Below, in pieces: positions 1 through 9,144 of a stretch of DNA of 64,000 bases. The stretch's first letter is position 1; each line of letters opens with the position of its first letter. This DNA is from Bin80 sp965220365. Its GTDB lineage: Bacteria > Bacteroidota > Rhodothermia > Rhodothermales > Bin80. The stretch covers positions 1,674,001 to 1,738,000 of the forward strand of contig OZ244823.1 in the NCBI GenBank assembly GCA_965220365.1. The letters run 5' to 3'. The notes under the pieces are model-generated. The model was not told where the DNA came from. It searched no databases and saw nothing but the letters and a program-made list of their open reading frames with translations. Both the position numbers and the translations under genes were made by a program.

Positions 1-247
1 CGTCCAGGGCACGTTGTAAACCAAAGCCACACGAAGACGCTTCATAGCAGGCCCGAACCCGGCCATGGCGCCCCTGAACCTTCTGGAAATACTTCAATAC
101 CTTGGGAAGGTCATGCGGCAATTCCCGCTCGTCCAGAATCTCACTCGTAAACGCATTGTAGACGCACAACACGATCGTCTTTTTGTGCACATCCATGCCA
201 ACGGCGATGGAACATCCAGGGGTGGAAGAATTTGTGTAGCTTTGCAT
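1..247 (-). CDS. IS110 family transposase, N-terminal part (runs off the window)
   Basis: Reading leftward from an ATG at 247, the frame stays open to the window edge (82 codons). It begins MQSYTNSSTPGCSIAVGMDV and continues HKKTIVLCVYN, then RACYEASSCGFGLQRAL. The VGMDVHKKTI stretch carries the first Asp and CYEAS the Glu of the DEDD RuvC-like domain that starts IS110-family transposases. This family recombines circular DNA intermediates through a bridge RNA. The C-terminal Transposase_20 domain with its catalytic Ser lies outside the window. It resembles, but is not a copy of, the complete IS110 transposase at 48279-49409. The family call rests on the N-terminal motifs only. Confidence 0.85.
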   Translation of the reverse strand, partial: MQSYTNSSTPGCSIAVGMDVHKKTIVLCVYNAFTSEILDERELPHDLPKVLKYFQKVQGRHGRVRACYEASSCGFGLQRALD

Positions 248-258
248 AGGTCTATTCT

Positions 259-304
259 CGGTTGGTTGATAAGTGAACTCATGCCAATCTAACTCAACCA
301 GCCG
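259..304 (-). ncRNA. Hairpin in IS110 5' leader, candidate bridge-RNA stem-loop
   Basis: The arms CGGTTGGTTGA (259-269) and TCAACCAGCCG (294-304) pair over 10 of 11 positions with a 24-nt loop. The hairpin lies just upstream of the IS110 transposase start. In IS110-group elements the bridge RNA is encoded between the left end and the transposase gene. Only 77 nt separate the ATG from the next gene, which is short for a full bridge RNA, so this may be one stem of it or an end structure. The RNA assignment is inference. Confidence 0.3.
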
Positions 305-324
305 GGATAGGCCTACTATAAGAT

Positions 325-3300
325 CTATCGAAGCAGAACCAGTACACGTACCGTCGGCGTGCTCGGGTGCGCGGTAGATTGCATGTGATAAGCAGCTTCC
401 ATCCGAATACTCAGCTGGGATCCAATTCGATATTCCGCTCCCATCTGTGTGGCTACACCATGTCCGAATTCTATCCCGGTGTAAGGCATAATCGATCCAT
501 GATTGACGTTGAGCCCGTAACCGAGTCGTGACCGAAGCCGTGTTCCTGCAATCCTATACTTATGCTGGGCAAGCCATCTGGCATCCTGCCAGATTTCCTG
601 AAAATTTTCAAATCGTTCACCGGTTGATGAACGCAGTTCCAAATTTGGTCCTGTATTGCCACCAGGAGCATAACGTAGCATTCCACTAAACGCCCATTCG
701 TCTGTATTTCCTTCATGCAGGACAAGGACCTGCCCGCGCCCTGTAATCTGGAGCCCCGCAGAGGGAAGCGAAAGGCGTGCCCCGCCGCCCATTTCCAAGC
801 CCACTCCCGTTTGACCATCCCCGCCGTCACTGCGCAGTCCAGTCTCAATAAATGGCTGAAGCAGTCCCCGGTCCGCAAGTCGAATTCGGTATACTCCCTC
901 AAGGAACATTTGGAACCGATACACACTCACATCCAGTCCGCTGATGCGACTAGCGTTTTCGTCCAGATTCATTTGTCCACTCCAGGTAGCTCCTTTGATA
1001 GAAAGAGAAAACCCATTGGGGGCCGTGATCAGACCTAAATCAACCCCTGCTGCAATGGCACCCAGGGAGGTATTCGCCTCCTCCGGGGTCAATTTGGACT
1101 CGGAAATTTCTATCTCCCCCGAACTAAAACTAGCCATTGCCCAGACACCGGAGCGTGCATTCCAGGACCAATTAATGTACGGGGTAAGCATACGGGCATT
1201 AATTTGGTACAGCCCTTCGACGGGGGCCGTTAGGGCTAGTCGGTTCGTATTCCCCCCGCTGTGTTCATAATCCAGATCCCCGTCAAACTGCGAGGCGGAC
1301 AGCCCGACGAGAAGTCGTCCAAACGACAGATCAACACCGCCATGAAGACCAATGATATTGCCGTTATAGCGAAGAGGAGAATCACTACTATTACTGGAGA
1401 GAGCGCGGTAGTCTGCATGTGCCCAAACGGTAATACGCTGTTTAATGCTGGTAGCCAGGGAAGCGCGATTGAGTTGCGAAGCCCATCGAGGGTTCACCGG
1501 ATATCTCTGAGGTTGATCATTTTGCAATCGCATCGCAACTCTGGATAGTCCATTGGAGAGCCCAGAGGTTTGGACGGAAGAAGCATTTCGAAATACCCGA
1601 ATACGTTCATGGACTGCTCCAACGGAACTGGCAATGATGGCTCTGGTTGCTTCGGGTAACAGGACGGCATTTGCATCTGCTACTCGTTTCGTTGCCTCAT
1701 CATCATCCTGAAGCAAAAGTGTTGCACGAATGGTGTTTCCCATATGTACGGCAGTAATCGTGACGGTTGCATCTGTTTCAGGAATCGTGTTCTGTACTGG
1801 TGTCAGGGTAAAGTTGCTGCTACCCGACTCTGCACCAACAGGTACTTCAATCTGAAAATCAGGAATGCTTTCAAAGCTGACTGCGCCGATGATTGGTCCA
1901 GCGACCGAAAGGTCAAGAGTTTGTGTAGTGGCATAGCGCGTATCCCCCGTAAGGATAGCCGTTACATTCACAGTAGTTGGCCCATCGCCTTCTATGATGA
2001 TCTCAGGAGTGATTGCCAACTCAAATCCGCCCGGAGATGCATCGTCATCCGTGAGCGAAAGCTCTGCGGTGGCTCTAAGATCATCCCCCTCTGCGGTGAT
2101 GGTCAGGGTCTCATTATGTTCATCCAATAGATTATCTACAGGCTCTACAAGAAATGTGGTCGAAGCGGACTCATCGCCCGCCGGAAGAGAAAGCGCAGAT
2201 GGTAAGGTTAAAGAGAAGCCAACCACACCTGGCATTCCAGAGCCCATGCCTTCAAGCGTCAGGGTTTTATCTACCCCATAGCGCGTATTTCCGGTAACAT
2301 GAACCGTCAAAGTGACCTTTGTTTCGCCAGCATCCTCTGCTATAATCGTTGGAGTCAGGGATACTGTAATTTCTGTAGGTTCGACATCATCATTCTCAAG
2401 ACGAATCATCGTTGTCCCCAATACGAGATCGCTTTCACTGCCAAATGTTATTATTCCGTCCGGCTGATGGATATCGTTATTTACCGGGGTGATTTCAAAT
2501 TCAACACTTCCCTTTGCCTCTCCTGGAGGGATCGTCAGAATCTCCCCGGTGATTGGCAGGTATTGCACCGAATTCGATTCACCACTGTTGGTGATGCTTA
2601 AAGGGATTTCGTGGCTGGTAGTGTATCGGGTATTGCCTTGAACAGATGCAGTCACGGTTACGGCAGTGGGGCCAGCATCTTCTCGGATGCTTTCTAGAGA
2701 TGTGGTTAGGGTGACCCCTTCCGGTCTTTCATCGTCATTGATCAGCTGAATAACAATTGGTGCTTCAATGATCGCATCTAAGCTGAATACCGTAAGGGTT
2801 TCATCTGACTCGAACTCCAAGTCATCAATTGGAGTTATGTCAAAGGTTACAGCAGCTGTAAGGAGGTCTACCCCGAAAACTAGGTCAGCATCCTTGAGGG
2901 GTTCAAAATCCACTGCGTCTGGCTGTTCACTTCCACGGATCGAAAGCGGAATAATTCGATCTTGAGAGAAAGCTTGTCCACTGGCGATCATTCCGGTTAC
3001 TGTGACCGTCTGTGTCCCTCGATCTTCGTAAATAGTTGTGGGAGTCACAGAAAGCTGTACCTGACCAGGATCATCATCGTCAAGAATCACAACGGTTGCA
3101 TCTCTGATTACCAGAGAACTGCTACTTCCAATGAGCACGGTTTCGTCGCTCTCGTCCTCAATATCATTCTCAGGTGTGAGTGTAAAGGTTACAGATGCCA
3201 TAGATTCACCAGCGCCCAGCACAAGATCAAAATTTGGTACAGGAAGAAAATCAACCGCTTCGGTCATGCCGGACCCCATCACGGTCACGGGTAGTACCTG

Positions 3301-5487
3301 TGTATCACCGAACTGCGTAGATCCATTCACGGCTGCAGTGACGAAAATCTCGGTTGCACCGTCATCTTCTCTGATGGAATTTGGGGTTGCAGTAAAACTG
3401 ATACTGGGAGTTTCATCGTCATCCAACAGAACAACAGTGGGTGAGTTGGCGACAAACTCCTGTGTGCTTGTAATTGTGATGATTTCATCCAATTCGTCCT
3501 GTGAGTCATCCAGTGGTATGAGTATAAAGGTTACGGATGCTGTAGCTGTACCAGCACTCAACACAAGATCAAAATCTGGCACGGGTATGAAGTCTACGGC
3601 TTCTGCTCTACCGGATCCTCCGACCATAATAAGGAGTGCCTGATCCTCCTCTAGGGACGGTAAGTTTTGCACGGTTGCAGTGACGGCAATGGTCGTCTCT
3701 CCGTCATTTTCCGATACGGAGCTTGGATCGGCGCTGAGTAGGATGATGGGAGTGACATCATCATCCAGTAATCTGATGGTGGCAGATCCTGTTATGGCTG
3801 GGTCGGTACTGGAAAGAGTGATAATCTCATCGTCAGTATCTTTATTATCGTCAATCGGCACCAGTTCCAGGGTTGTAGCACTGACAGATGTCCCGGGAGT
3901 AAAATCAATGAACAAACTGGAAACGGATGAGAAGCCGACCACATTGTCATTTCCAGAACCGGTGACACTAATTAAAAATTCTCTGGTTTTCGCGAAGGTT
4001 GTGCCATTGCCAATCGTAGCCGTGACGGTGACAGAAGTTGCCCCATCACCTTCGCCGATCTCGGATGGATCAGCAGCAAGGCGGATATTACTAGGAGCAG
4101 CCTCATCATCTTCCAGAATAACTATTGCCGATTCGTTCACCAGTGCACTGGTGCTACTGATTGTGATCGTTTCGTTAACCTCGTCTTCTGAGTCGTTGAT
4201 CGGAGTCAAGGTAAATGTCGCCGTACCGCCAGATGCGCCTTGTGGGATCGTGAGGTCAAAATCTGGTACAGGCAAAAAATCTACCGCTGGAGCGGTACCA
4301 GAGCCAGCAACTGTGAGTGGGATCGTCTGATCTGCAGGGAAGACGATTTGGCTATCCCAGTCTGCGCTGATGGTAATCCGTGTCGAACCATTGGATTCAC
4401 TGATAGATGATGGAGAAGCAGTCAGGGTAATTGAGGGTGTCGGGTCATCATCTATGAGATTAATTATCGCCGATCCGGTCACAAAAGGAGCTGTACTTGC
4501 GAGAGTAATTGTCTCATTCGCCTCATCAATCAAGTTGTTTTCGGGAATAATTATAAAGGTTGTGCTTGCACTTGCTGTCTCCGCAGGAAGCGTGATACTG
4601 AAGCTTGCAACCGGTGCAAATTTGACCACACTTTGGGCTTGTGTTCCAGTAACGGTAACAGGAATAATCCGCGTGGTGGCGTAGGTCGTGGGGCTGAGGA
4701 TTTCTGCAAAGATGATAATCTCTTGTTCACCGTCTTCTTCAAAGAGGACATTCGTGTTGGAGCGGAGAGTGACGCCAATTGGAGGGGCATCGTCATCCTG
4801 TAGTGTGATCGGAGCAGCTGCTGAGCTTACCAGAGGACTGGTGCTGGTGATAGTAATGGTTTCGTTCACCTCATCAACTTGGTCATTTTCAGGTGTCAGT
4901 GTAAAGCTTGCTGATCCACTCGTTGCGTTTGCCGCAACTACGATATTAAAGCTTGGGACATTTGCAAAGTCGACTGCGTCATCCCGCCCGGATCCGGTCA
5001 CGGTGATCTCCAGCGTCTGTGGAGTATTATATGGCGAGGGTATGTTCAGTCGTGCCGTTACGGTCACGGTGGTTGATCCACCGTTCTCGTTGAGTATACC
5101 TACATCTGATTCTAGCGTGAACGTAAGGAGTTGATTTTCGGGGTTCAGCAAGTCGGAGATCTGAGGATTCGTCCCCGCAGTCATCGCCGACAAGGTATCT
5201 TTATCATCATGGCTAGAAGTATACTCGGTTCCAGGTAGGATGGCAGGATTTTTCGGCGTCGGGGGCTGAGCACCCAACACGAAAACCGCCGAAAAGACAA
5301 AAAATAGCTGGACCGTCAGGGTCGCCTCCCATCTTTTGTCAGAAAAAAATTTGGATCGTGGCGGGGTAGGGGATTTGGGATTGTAGTTGATCACTTCTGA
5401 AAAGTCTATGAGACGGGATAAATATAAACAAGTCAGAGCATCTTGGATCTTTGTTGCTAGGGCAGCCTCTGCGAAGGCCCTATTCAT
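325..5487 (-). CDS. Giant Calx-beta repeat surface protein with C-terminal outer-membrane barrel
   Basis: A protein of 1720 aa. A hydrophobic segment at about residues 56-74 (TLTVQLFFVFSAVFVLGAQ) looks like a signal peptide preceded by an unusually long N-terminus, so the true start may be a downstream non-ATG codon. Residues about 115-1345 hold roughly eleven degenerate repeats of about 110 aa. Each has a VSE/IxEDxG-type opening, a GSG..AVDF..VPDF core and an acidic NDxxDExxETIT...LxDDD ending, as in Ca2+-binding Calx-beta domains. A linker (ATRAIIASSVGAVHERIRVF) leads to about 280 residues of alternating amphipathic strands with repeated GxGLEMGGG/GLNVNHG-type turns, typical of an autotransporter-like barrel. 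It is likely anchored in the outer membrane with the repeats displayed outside, in adhesion or a matrix role. The substrate is unknown. Confidence 0.75.
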   Translation of the reverse strand: MNRAFAEAALATKIQDALTCLYLSRLIDFSEVINYNPKSPTPPRSKFFSDKRWEATLTVQLFFVFSAVFVLGAQPPTPKNPAILPGTEYTSSHDDKDTLSAMTAGTNPQISDLLNPENQLLTFTLESDVGILNENGGSTTVTVTARLNIPSPYNTPQTLEITVTGSGRDDAVDFANVPSFNIVVAANATSGSASFTLTPENDQVDEVNETITITSTSPLVSSAAAPITLQDDDAPPIGVTLRSNTNVLFEEDGEQEIIIFAEILSPTTYATTRIIPVTVTGTQAQSVVKFAPVASFSITLPAETASASTTFIIIPENNLIDEANETITLASTAPFVTGSAIINLIDDDPTPSITLTASPSSISESNGSTRITISADWDSQIVFPADQTIPLTVAGSGTAPAVDFLPVPDFDLTIPQGASGGTATFTLTPINDSEDEVNETITISSTSALVNESAIVILEDDEAAPSNIRLAADPSEIGEGDGATSVTVTATIGNGTTFAKTREFLISVTGSGNDNVVGFSSVSSLFIDFTPGTSVSATTLELVPIDDNKDTDDEIITLSSTDPAITGSATIRLLDDDVTPIILLSADPSSVSENDGETTIAVTATVQNLPSLEEDQALLIMVGGSGRAEAVDFIPVPDFDLVLSAGTATASVTFILIPLDDSQDELDEIITITSTQEFVANSPTVVLLDDDETPSISFTATPNSIREDDGATEIFVTAAVNGSTQFGDTQVLPVTVMGSGMTEAVDFLPVPNFDLVLGAGESMASVTFTLTPENDIEDESDETVLIGSSSSLVIRDATVVILDDDDPGQVQLSVTPTTIYEDRGTQTVTVTGMIASGQAFSQDRIIPLSIRGSEQPDAVDFEPLKDADLVFGVDLLTAAVTFDITPIDDLEFESDETLTVFSLDAIIEAPIVIQLINDDERPEGVTLTTSLESIREDAGPTAVTVTASVQGNTRYTTSHEIPLSITNSGESNSVQYLPITGEILTIPPGEAKGSVEFEITPVNNDIHQPDGIITFGSESDLVLGTTMIRLENDDVEPTEITVSLTPTIIAEDAGETKVTLTVHVTGNTRYGVDKTLTLEGMGSGMPGVVGFSLTLPSALSLPAGDESASTTFLVEPVDNLLDEHNETLTITAEGDDLRATAELSLTDDDASPGGFELAITPEIIIEGDGPTTVNVTAILTGDTRYATTQTLDLSVAGPIIGAVSFESIPDFQIEVPVGAESGSSNFTLTPVQNTIPETDATVTITAVHMGNTIRATLLLQDDDEATKRVADANAVLLPEATRAIIASSVGAVHERIRVFRNASSVQTSGLSNGLSRVAMRLQNDQPQRYPVNPRWASQLNRASLATSIKQRITVWAHADYRALSSNSSDSPLRYNGNIIGLHGGVDLSFGRLLVGLSASQFDGDLDYEHSGGNTNRLALTAPVEGLYQINARMLTPYINWSWNARSGVWAMASFSSGEIEISESKLTPEEANTSLGAIAAGVDLGLITAPNGFSLSIKGATWSGQMNLDENASRISGLDVSVYRFQMFLEGVYRIRLADRGLLQPFIETGLRSDGGDGQTGVGLEMGGGARLSLPSAGLQITGRGQVLVLHEGNTDEWAFSGMLRYAPGGNTGPNLELRSSTGERFENFQEIWQDARWLAQHKYRIAGTRLRSRLGYGLNVNHGSIMPYTGIEFGHGVATQMGAEYRIGSQLSIRMEAAYHMQSTAHPSTPTVRVLVLLR

Positions 5488-5979
5488 GGTTGACTGAGTT
5501 GGTATTCAGCAGCTAGTATAGTCGGGAAGAGAAGAGCATAATGACATGTTTGGAGAGGACAGCATTGGAAAAAATTTTGCTAAAGCTTATCAACGGATCA
5601 CTAGTGGAATGCATGGCCATGTAAGCACTGCATTTGGTACTCGTATCAGCAATTTTCTTATCCCTGAAACCATTGCCTTTATGCCGCTGAGCGAAGCGGA
5701 TTGGAATCATCTCCGGGCACCGGCAGAACAGGAGGGCATGGGACTCGAAGGGCTGATACGCCTAGCGCTGCAGGGAATAGAAGAAGAGAGAACAGAGCGG
5801 GAGTCGGAAAAAACGAGGCTGCGGTTTGAACAAGCTGAAGTGTTTGAAGACTATATCTGATTAGACACACATGCTGTCTGTCTATATGAGTCACTGGATA
5901 AAATCATGGACGACTTTTCTAGTTTTCTGGAAAAGAGACAACAAGGGAACCAAAATCATTTAACCGTATTTGAATACTC
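5488..5979. other. Gap between the Calx-beta gene and the split coiled-coil gene
   Basis: The upstream region of the leftward Calx-beta gene and of the rightward split gene that starts at 5980. The only open frame of note is the 104-codon ORF at 5546-5860, listed separately. No RNA gene or clear promoter was recognised. Confidence 0.4.
5546..5860 (+). CDS. Hypothetical 104-aa protein, charged C-terminus
   Basis: An open frame from ATG with no family I recognise. The C-terminal half (GMGLEGLIRLALQGIEEERT and on) is strongly charged and probably helical; the N-terminal half has no signal peptide or membrane segment. It has no strand competitor with better coding character and lies divergent to the Calx-beta gene. 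It could be a real small gene or a chance frame. Confidence 0.3.
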   Translation: MFGEDSIGKNFAKAYQRITSGMHGHVSTAFGTRISNFLIPETIAFMPLSEADWNHLRAPAEQEGMGLEGLIRLALQGIEEERTERESEKTRLRFEQAEVFEDYI

Positions 5980-6084
5980 ATGTCCGAACCATCAACTAAC
6001 ACAAATAAGCTGTTCTTCTTGCTGCGAAAAATGGCAAAGGGAGAGAAGCTTTCCTCTAATGAGACAACCGAATTAGCCAACGAG

Positions 6085-6092
6085 ATTTTAAA
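6085..6092. repeat. Left copy of 8-bp target duplication (ATTTTAAA)
   Basis: ATTTTAAA abuts the left inverted repeat of the tnpB-carrying element. An identical copy abuts the right end at 7496-7503. Removing one copy restores the interrupted frame. Confidence 0.85.
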
Positions 6093-6116
6093 GGGAATTA
6101 TATGCATAAGTACCCA
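6093..6116 (+). repeat. Left terminal inverted repeat of the tnpB element
   Basis: 24 bp beginning GGGAATTATATGCATAAG. It pairs with the reverse complement of 7472-7495 at 22 of 24 positions. The right repeat overlaps the last codons of the full-length tnpB frame. Confidence 0.85.
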
Positions 6117-6215
6117 TGATTAGGGAACCTTTTCAATGTGAGCAAGTTTACGGACACAATGGAGCAGGACGGACATCCTGCCCATTGCTTATCATAACAT
6201 CAGACGAGTGATGCC

Positions 6216-7490
6216 ATGCCCGTGAAGGGTTCAAACAAGAAAGCAGGAAATCGTTCCTACGTGAATATCCGCTACCGATTGCGGGGATCGAGAAAAGCAT
6301 ACAAGTTCCTGCATGGAGTGGCCGGAGCCAACCGGTATCTCTGGAATGCCGCACTGGGCAAAGCCAAACAGGACTACAAGGAGACGGGCAAGTCCAAGAC
6401 TTCTCAGTTTGATTTCTGCAAGTGGTACAAGGTACACAAAGACACCGAGGCAGAGTGGCTGAAAGAATACCCGGTCAGCTGTACTCGCACCGGACTGAAG
6501 GATTTGTCCGATGCGTACAGGCAATTCTTCAAGAAGACCCGTGGCTTCCCCAATTTTAAGAAGAAAGGCAAAGCAAAGAAGACCTTCGCCGTCGATGTGT
6601 CCGGTGGATCACGGTTCACCGAGAATGGCTACTTCCGGCTCAAGCGGGGAGTACACATGAAGATGATTGCGCACCACCGCACAAGACGGCACTCCAATCC
6701 CGTGCCGAAATCTGCCCGCATCTTTGAAGAGCATGGCAACTGGTATATCACGGTTTCCTATGAAGTGGATGCCGTAGAGCATCAGGCTGACAGCCGTGGC
6801 ATTGGCGTAGACCGGAACGTGGGGCAGGTAGCCGACAGCACCGGGCAGATCCATTACCTGACGGATACCACTCACCTGGACAAGCGAATCAAGAAACTGC
6901 AACGTCGCCAAGCCAAACGAACGGTTGGTAGTTGCAAGTACCGAAAGACCAAACATACCATCGCACGGCATCAGCGTAAGATTGCGAATACCCGCAGGAA
7001 TGATCTGCGGCACATTGCTCTGGATTTAACCACGACCTCTACACTTGTATTTCTGGAAGACCTGAAAACCAAAGGCATGACGGCAAGTGCAAAGGGAACG
7101 GTTGAAAAGCCTGGCAAGAACGTGAAGCAGAAATCAGGGCTGAACCGAGTGATCCTGAAAACGGGCTGGGGACAGTTGGAGTCCTATCTTGCTGAACGCG
7201 GAGTAGTACACAAAATTCCCCCCGCCTATACATCTCAGACCTGCAATCAGTGCGGGTATGTAGATGCAAGGAATCGAGTATCGTAGGCGGTCTTTCGGTG
7301 TCAGCAGTGTGAACACCTTATCAACGCAGATACAAATGCTGCGTTGAATATCAGGGAGTCGGGGATGGCTTCCTATAACGGCTCTGGAGCCTATGTAAGA
7401 CCTGTCTATGCGGAGCGCAAGCCCGCAATCAGGCAACAGGTGATGAAAGAGCAAAGAGAACTTGAGTGCCTTGGGTACTCATGTATATAA
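6216..7490 (+). pseudogene. tnpB: TnpB (OrfB_IS605) RNA-guided nuclease gene with in-frame amber stop
   Basis: The first 356 codons encode a TnpB protein. It has a helix-turn-helix/OrfB N-terminus (GVAGANRYLWNAALGKAK), the RuvC-I Asp in GIGVDRNVGQ, the RuvC-II Glu in LVFLEDLKTKGM, and the first zinc-knuckle pair in TSQTCNQCGY. A TAG at 7284-7286 follows ARNRVS. The same frame then continues AVFRCQQCEHLINADTNAAL to TAA at 7488-7490, supplying the second CxxC pair and the RuvC-III Asp (NADTN). TnpB proteins usually have Gln where the TAG sits (RVSQ). Termination there would remove one catalytic residue and half the zinc finger, so the gene is probably inactive, unless the stop is read through. 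A guide RNA (omega RNA) would be expected to overlap the 3' end near 7380-7495; none was demonstrated. Confidence 0.9.
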
Positions 7491-7495
7491 TTCCC
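7472..7495 (-). repeat. Right terminal inverted repeat of the tnpB element
   Basis: Inverted partner of 6093-6116, directly followed by the second ATTTTAAA at 7496-7503. Confidence 0.85.
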
Positions 7496-7714
7496 ATTTT
7501 AAACATGTCCGCCATCAACACAATCGAACGGTTCGGCTCAAAGCTGGACGCACTCGTCGAGTCCAACAAGGCACAGATGGAGGCACTCAAAGACTCTAAC
7601 AGGGCACAGATGGATACGCTCCGAGAGTCCATCAGGGTGACGCACTGGCTATTGGGAGTTGGGATTACTCTCATAGGTCTCATCGTCGCCTACGGCACGT
7701 TCTTCACTGGATAG

Positions 7715-8103
7715 GGGATTTTTTCGCTGATTAGACGAGTGCTCTCCTGTCTGCAGTGATGGCCGTGATGGTTACGATCGTTGCCCTCGGATAGAGGATG
7801 CGTGAGGTTTACAGTCAGTTTTTTTTCGCACGACTGCTCCATCGCGTGAATCTCGGGGGTGGTTCTTTCCACCTACCTCTGCAGGATCGCTAGCAGCCAA
7901 GGCTGTCTATGGTGATCCGCCGCACAATGGCGTAGAATCTTTTTTCCAGCAGGCGGCCCTTAGTTTTTGGAGGTGACTTTCACGGAATGGAGAGTCTTAC
8001 TATACCAGACAATGAACCCTGCCTGGGATGGGTGCCTGACAATCTCATACGACTCCCTGAGACTATACGGCAAGACATACGTATAGCTGATCAAAGAGCT
8101 ACC
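7715..8103. other. Intergenic, no intact gene
   Basis: Between the split membrane-protein gene and the end of ypdA. One short frame near 7745-7793 (LLSAVMAVMVTIVALG then stop) looks like a remnant of a membrane segment. Nothing else was recognised. Confidence 0.4.
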
Positions 8104-9108
8104 CTATTCGGCTGTTTTCCAGTAACGCTGATCTAGTTCTAGTGGCTCGACCGTCCCTGTGGAAATATGGCGCATGATCTGCGCAGCATGGAAGCGCCCA
8201 TTCTCAATGAACCAGCGGCTTGTACGGAGACCACCACAGACTGTCCCGGCAATATACAGTCCCGGACGATTCGTTTCAAAGGTTTCCGCATGATGAAACG
8301 GGGTTCGGAATACATCATCCTGGATGGTAATTTTTAGTATTTCCAGAAAGGAGTAATCTGGACGATAACCAGTCATCGCAATTACAAAATCATTGCCCAG
8401 GGAGAACGTACCCTTAGGGCCATTGAGTGTCAATCGATCCGATTCGATTGAGGTTACCTGGGTGTCAAAATGTGCAGTGATGCTGCCTTCTTTGATGCGG
8501 TTTTCAATGTCTGGTTTGATCCAGTATTTGATTTTATCGGACAGGGAATTTCCGCGATGAATGAGGTTCACCTCGGCGCCATAATGGTAGCATTCAAGGG
8601 CAGCTTTAGCGGCTGAATTTTTTGCTCCGATCACTGCTACCCGCTGTCCAGCATAAGGGTATGGCTCGCGATAATAGTGTGTGACCTTGGGGAGCTCTTC
8701 ACCGGGAACGTTAAGGAAGTTGGGAATGTCAAAAAATCCAGTGACCACGACGACTTTACGACAAGGATGGGTTCCTTTGCTGGTCACGACTGAAAAGTTA
8801 TTGTCCGTGCCATCTACACGCTTTACCCGCTCATAGAGTCGCAGATCTAGGGATTCCACATCGGCAACCCGGCAATAATACTTCAGGGCCTCCGGGCGTG
8901 TAGGCTTGGTAGATAGGGTTGGAAAGGGGTGGCCGCCAATCTCGAGAAGCTCAGCTGTAGAAAAGAACTCCATATGGGTTGGATAGCCAACCAGTGAATT
9001 GACGAGTGTTCCTTTTTCGATGATTGTGGCACTCAGGTTATGTCTTGCTGCCTGAATACCACAAGCTAGGCCTACGGGGCCAGCTCCTATAATTACGAGG
9101 TCCTTCAT
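8104..9108 (-). CDS. ypdA: YpdA family bacillithiol disulfide reductase
   Basis: A protein of 334 aa, the usual length for the family. The N-terminal dinucleotide fold has VIIGAGPVGLACG (residues 5-17), followed by the YpdA signature NSLVGYPTHMEFFSTAELLE. The second Rossmann motif is VAVIGAKNSAAKAALE, and the C-terminus has GLYIAGTVCGG. These flavoproteins lack the CxxC pair of thioredoxin reductase and use NADPH to reduce oxidised bacillithiol in the cytosol, so the host probably makes bacillithiol. The gene starts a leftward block of unrelated housekeeping genes; 36 bp separate it from tadA upstream. Confidence 0.9.
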   Translation of the reverse strand: MKDLVIIGAGPVGLACGIQAARHNLSATIIEKGTLVNSLVGYPTHMEFFSTAELLEIGGHPFPTLSTKPTRPEALKYYCRVADVESLDLRLYERVKRVDGTDNNFSVVTSKGTHPCRKVVVVTGFFDIPNFLNVPGEELPKVTHYYREPYPYAGQRVAVIGAKNSAAKAALECYHYGAEVNLIHRGNSLSDKIKYWIKPDIENRIKEGSITAHFDTQVTSIESDRLTLNGPKGTFSLGNDFVIAMTGYRPDYSFLEILKITIQDDVFRTPFHHAETFETNRPGLYIAGTVCGGLRTSRWFIENGRFHAAQIMRHISTGTVEPLELDQRYWKTAE

Positions 9109-9144
9109 ATGCGCTGTAATAGGTAGGGCATGGTTGATACAGAT

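Larger units (their letters stand above)
6093..7495 (+). mobile_element. TnpB-carrying element with terminal inverted repeats and 8-bp target duplication
   Basis: A 1403-bp element with imperfect 24-bp inverted repeats at 6093-6116 and 7472-7495 (22 of 24 positions match; outermost bases GGGAATTATAT). It is flanked by perfect ATTTTAAA direct repeats. The only gene inside is tnpB; there is no tnpA (Y1) or DDE transposase. IS200/IS605 elements normally have subterminal hairpins and make no target duplication, so these ends look like those of a DDE-type element moved in trans. The ends, the duplication and the restored host frame are seen directly; mobilisation by a DDE enzyme is inference. Confidence 0.8.
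5980..7714 (+). pseudogene. Small coiled-coil membrane protein gene split by the tnpB-carrying element
   Basis: The left fragment (5980-6092) encodes MSEPSTNTNKLFFLLRKMAK and on to NEIL. The right fragment (7504-7714) encodes MSAINTIERFGSKLDALVES, a charged heptad-like helix (KAQMEALKDSNRAQMDTL), and a C-terminal membrane segment WLLGVGITLIGLIVAYGTFF. Deleting 6093-7495 and one copy of the flanking ATTTTAAA joins the two in frame (codons GAG ATT TTA AAC ATG), giving a 107-aa protein. The reconstructed product has an N-terminal helix, a coiled coil and a single membrane anchor; its function is unknown. The right half keeps its own ATG at 7505, so a 69-aa truncated product is possible. Confidence 0.75.

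Noticed and set aside
1494..5134. Many open frames antisense to the Calx-beta gene
   Set aside because: They mirror the repetitive coding sequence of the sense gene, have Ser/Val-rich shadow composition, and show no domain of their own.
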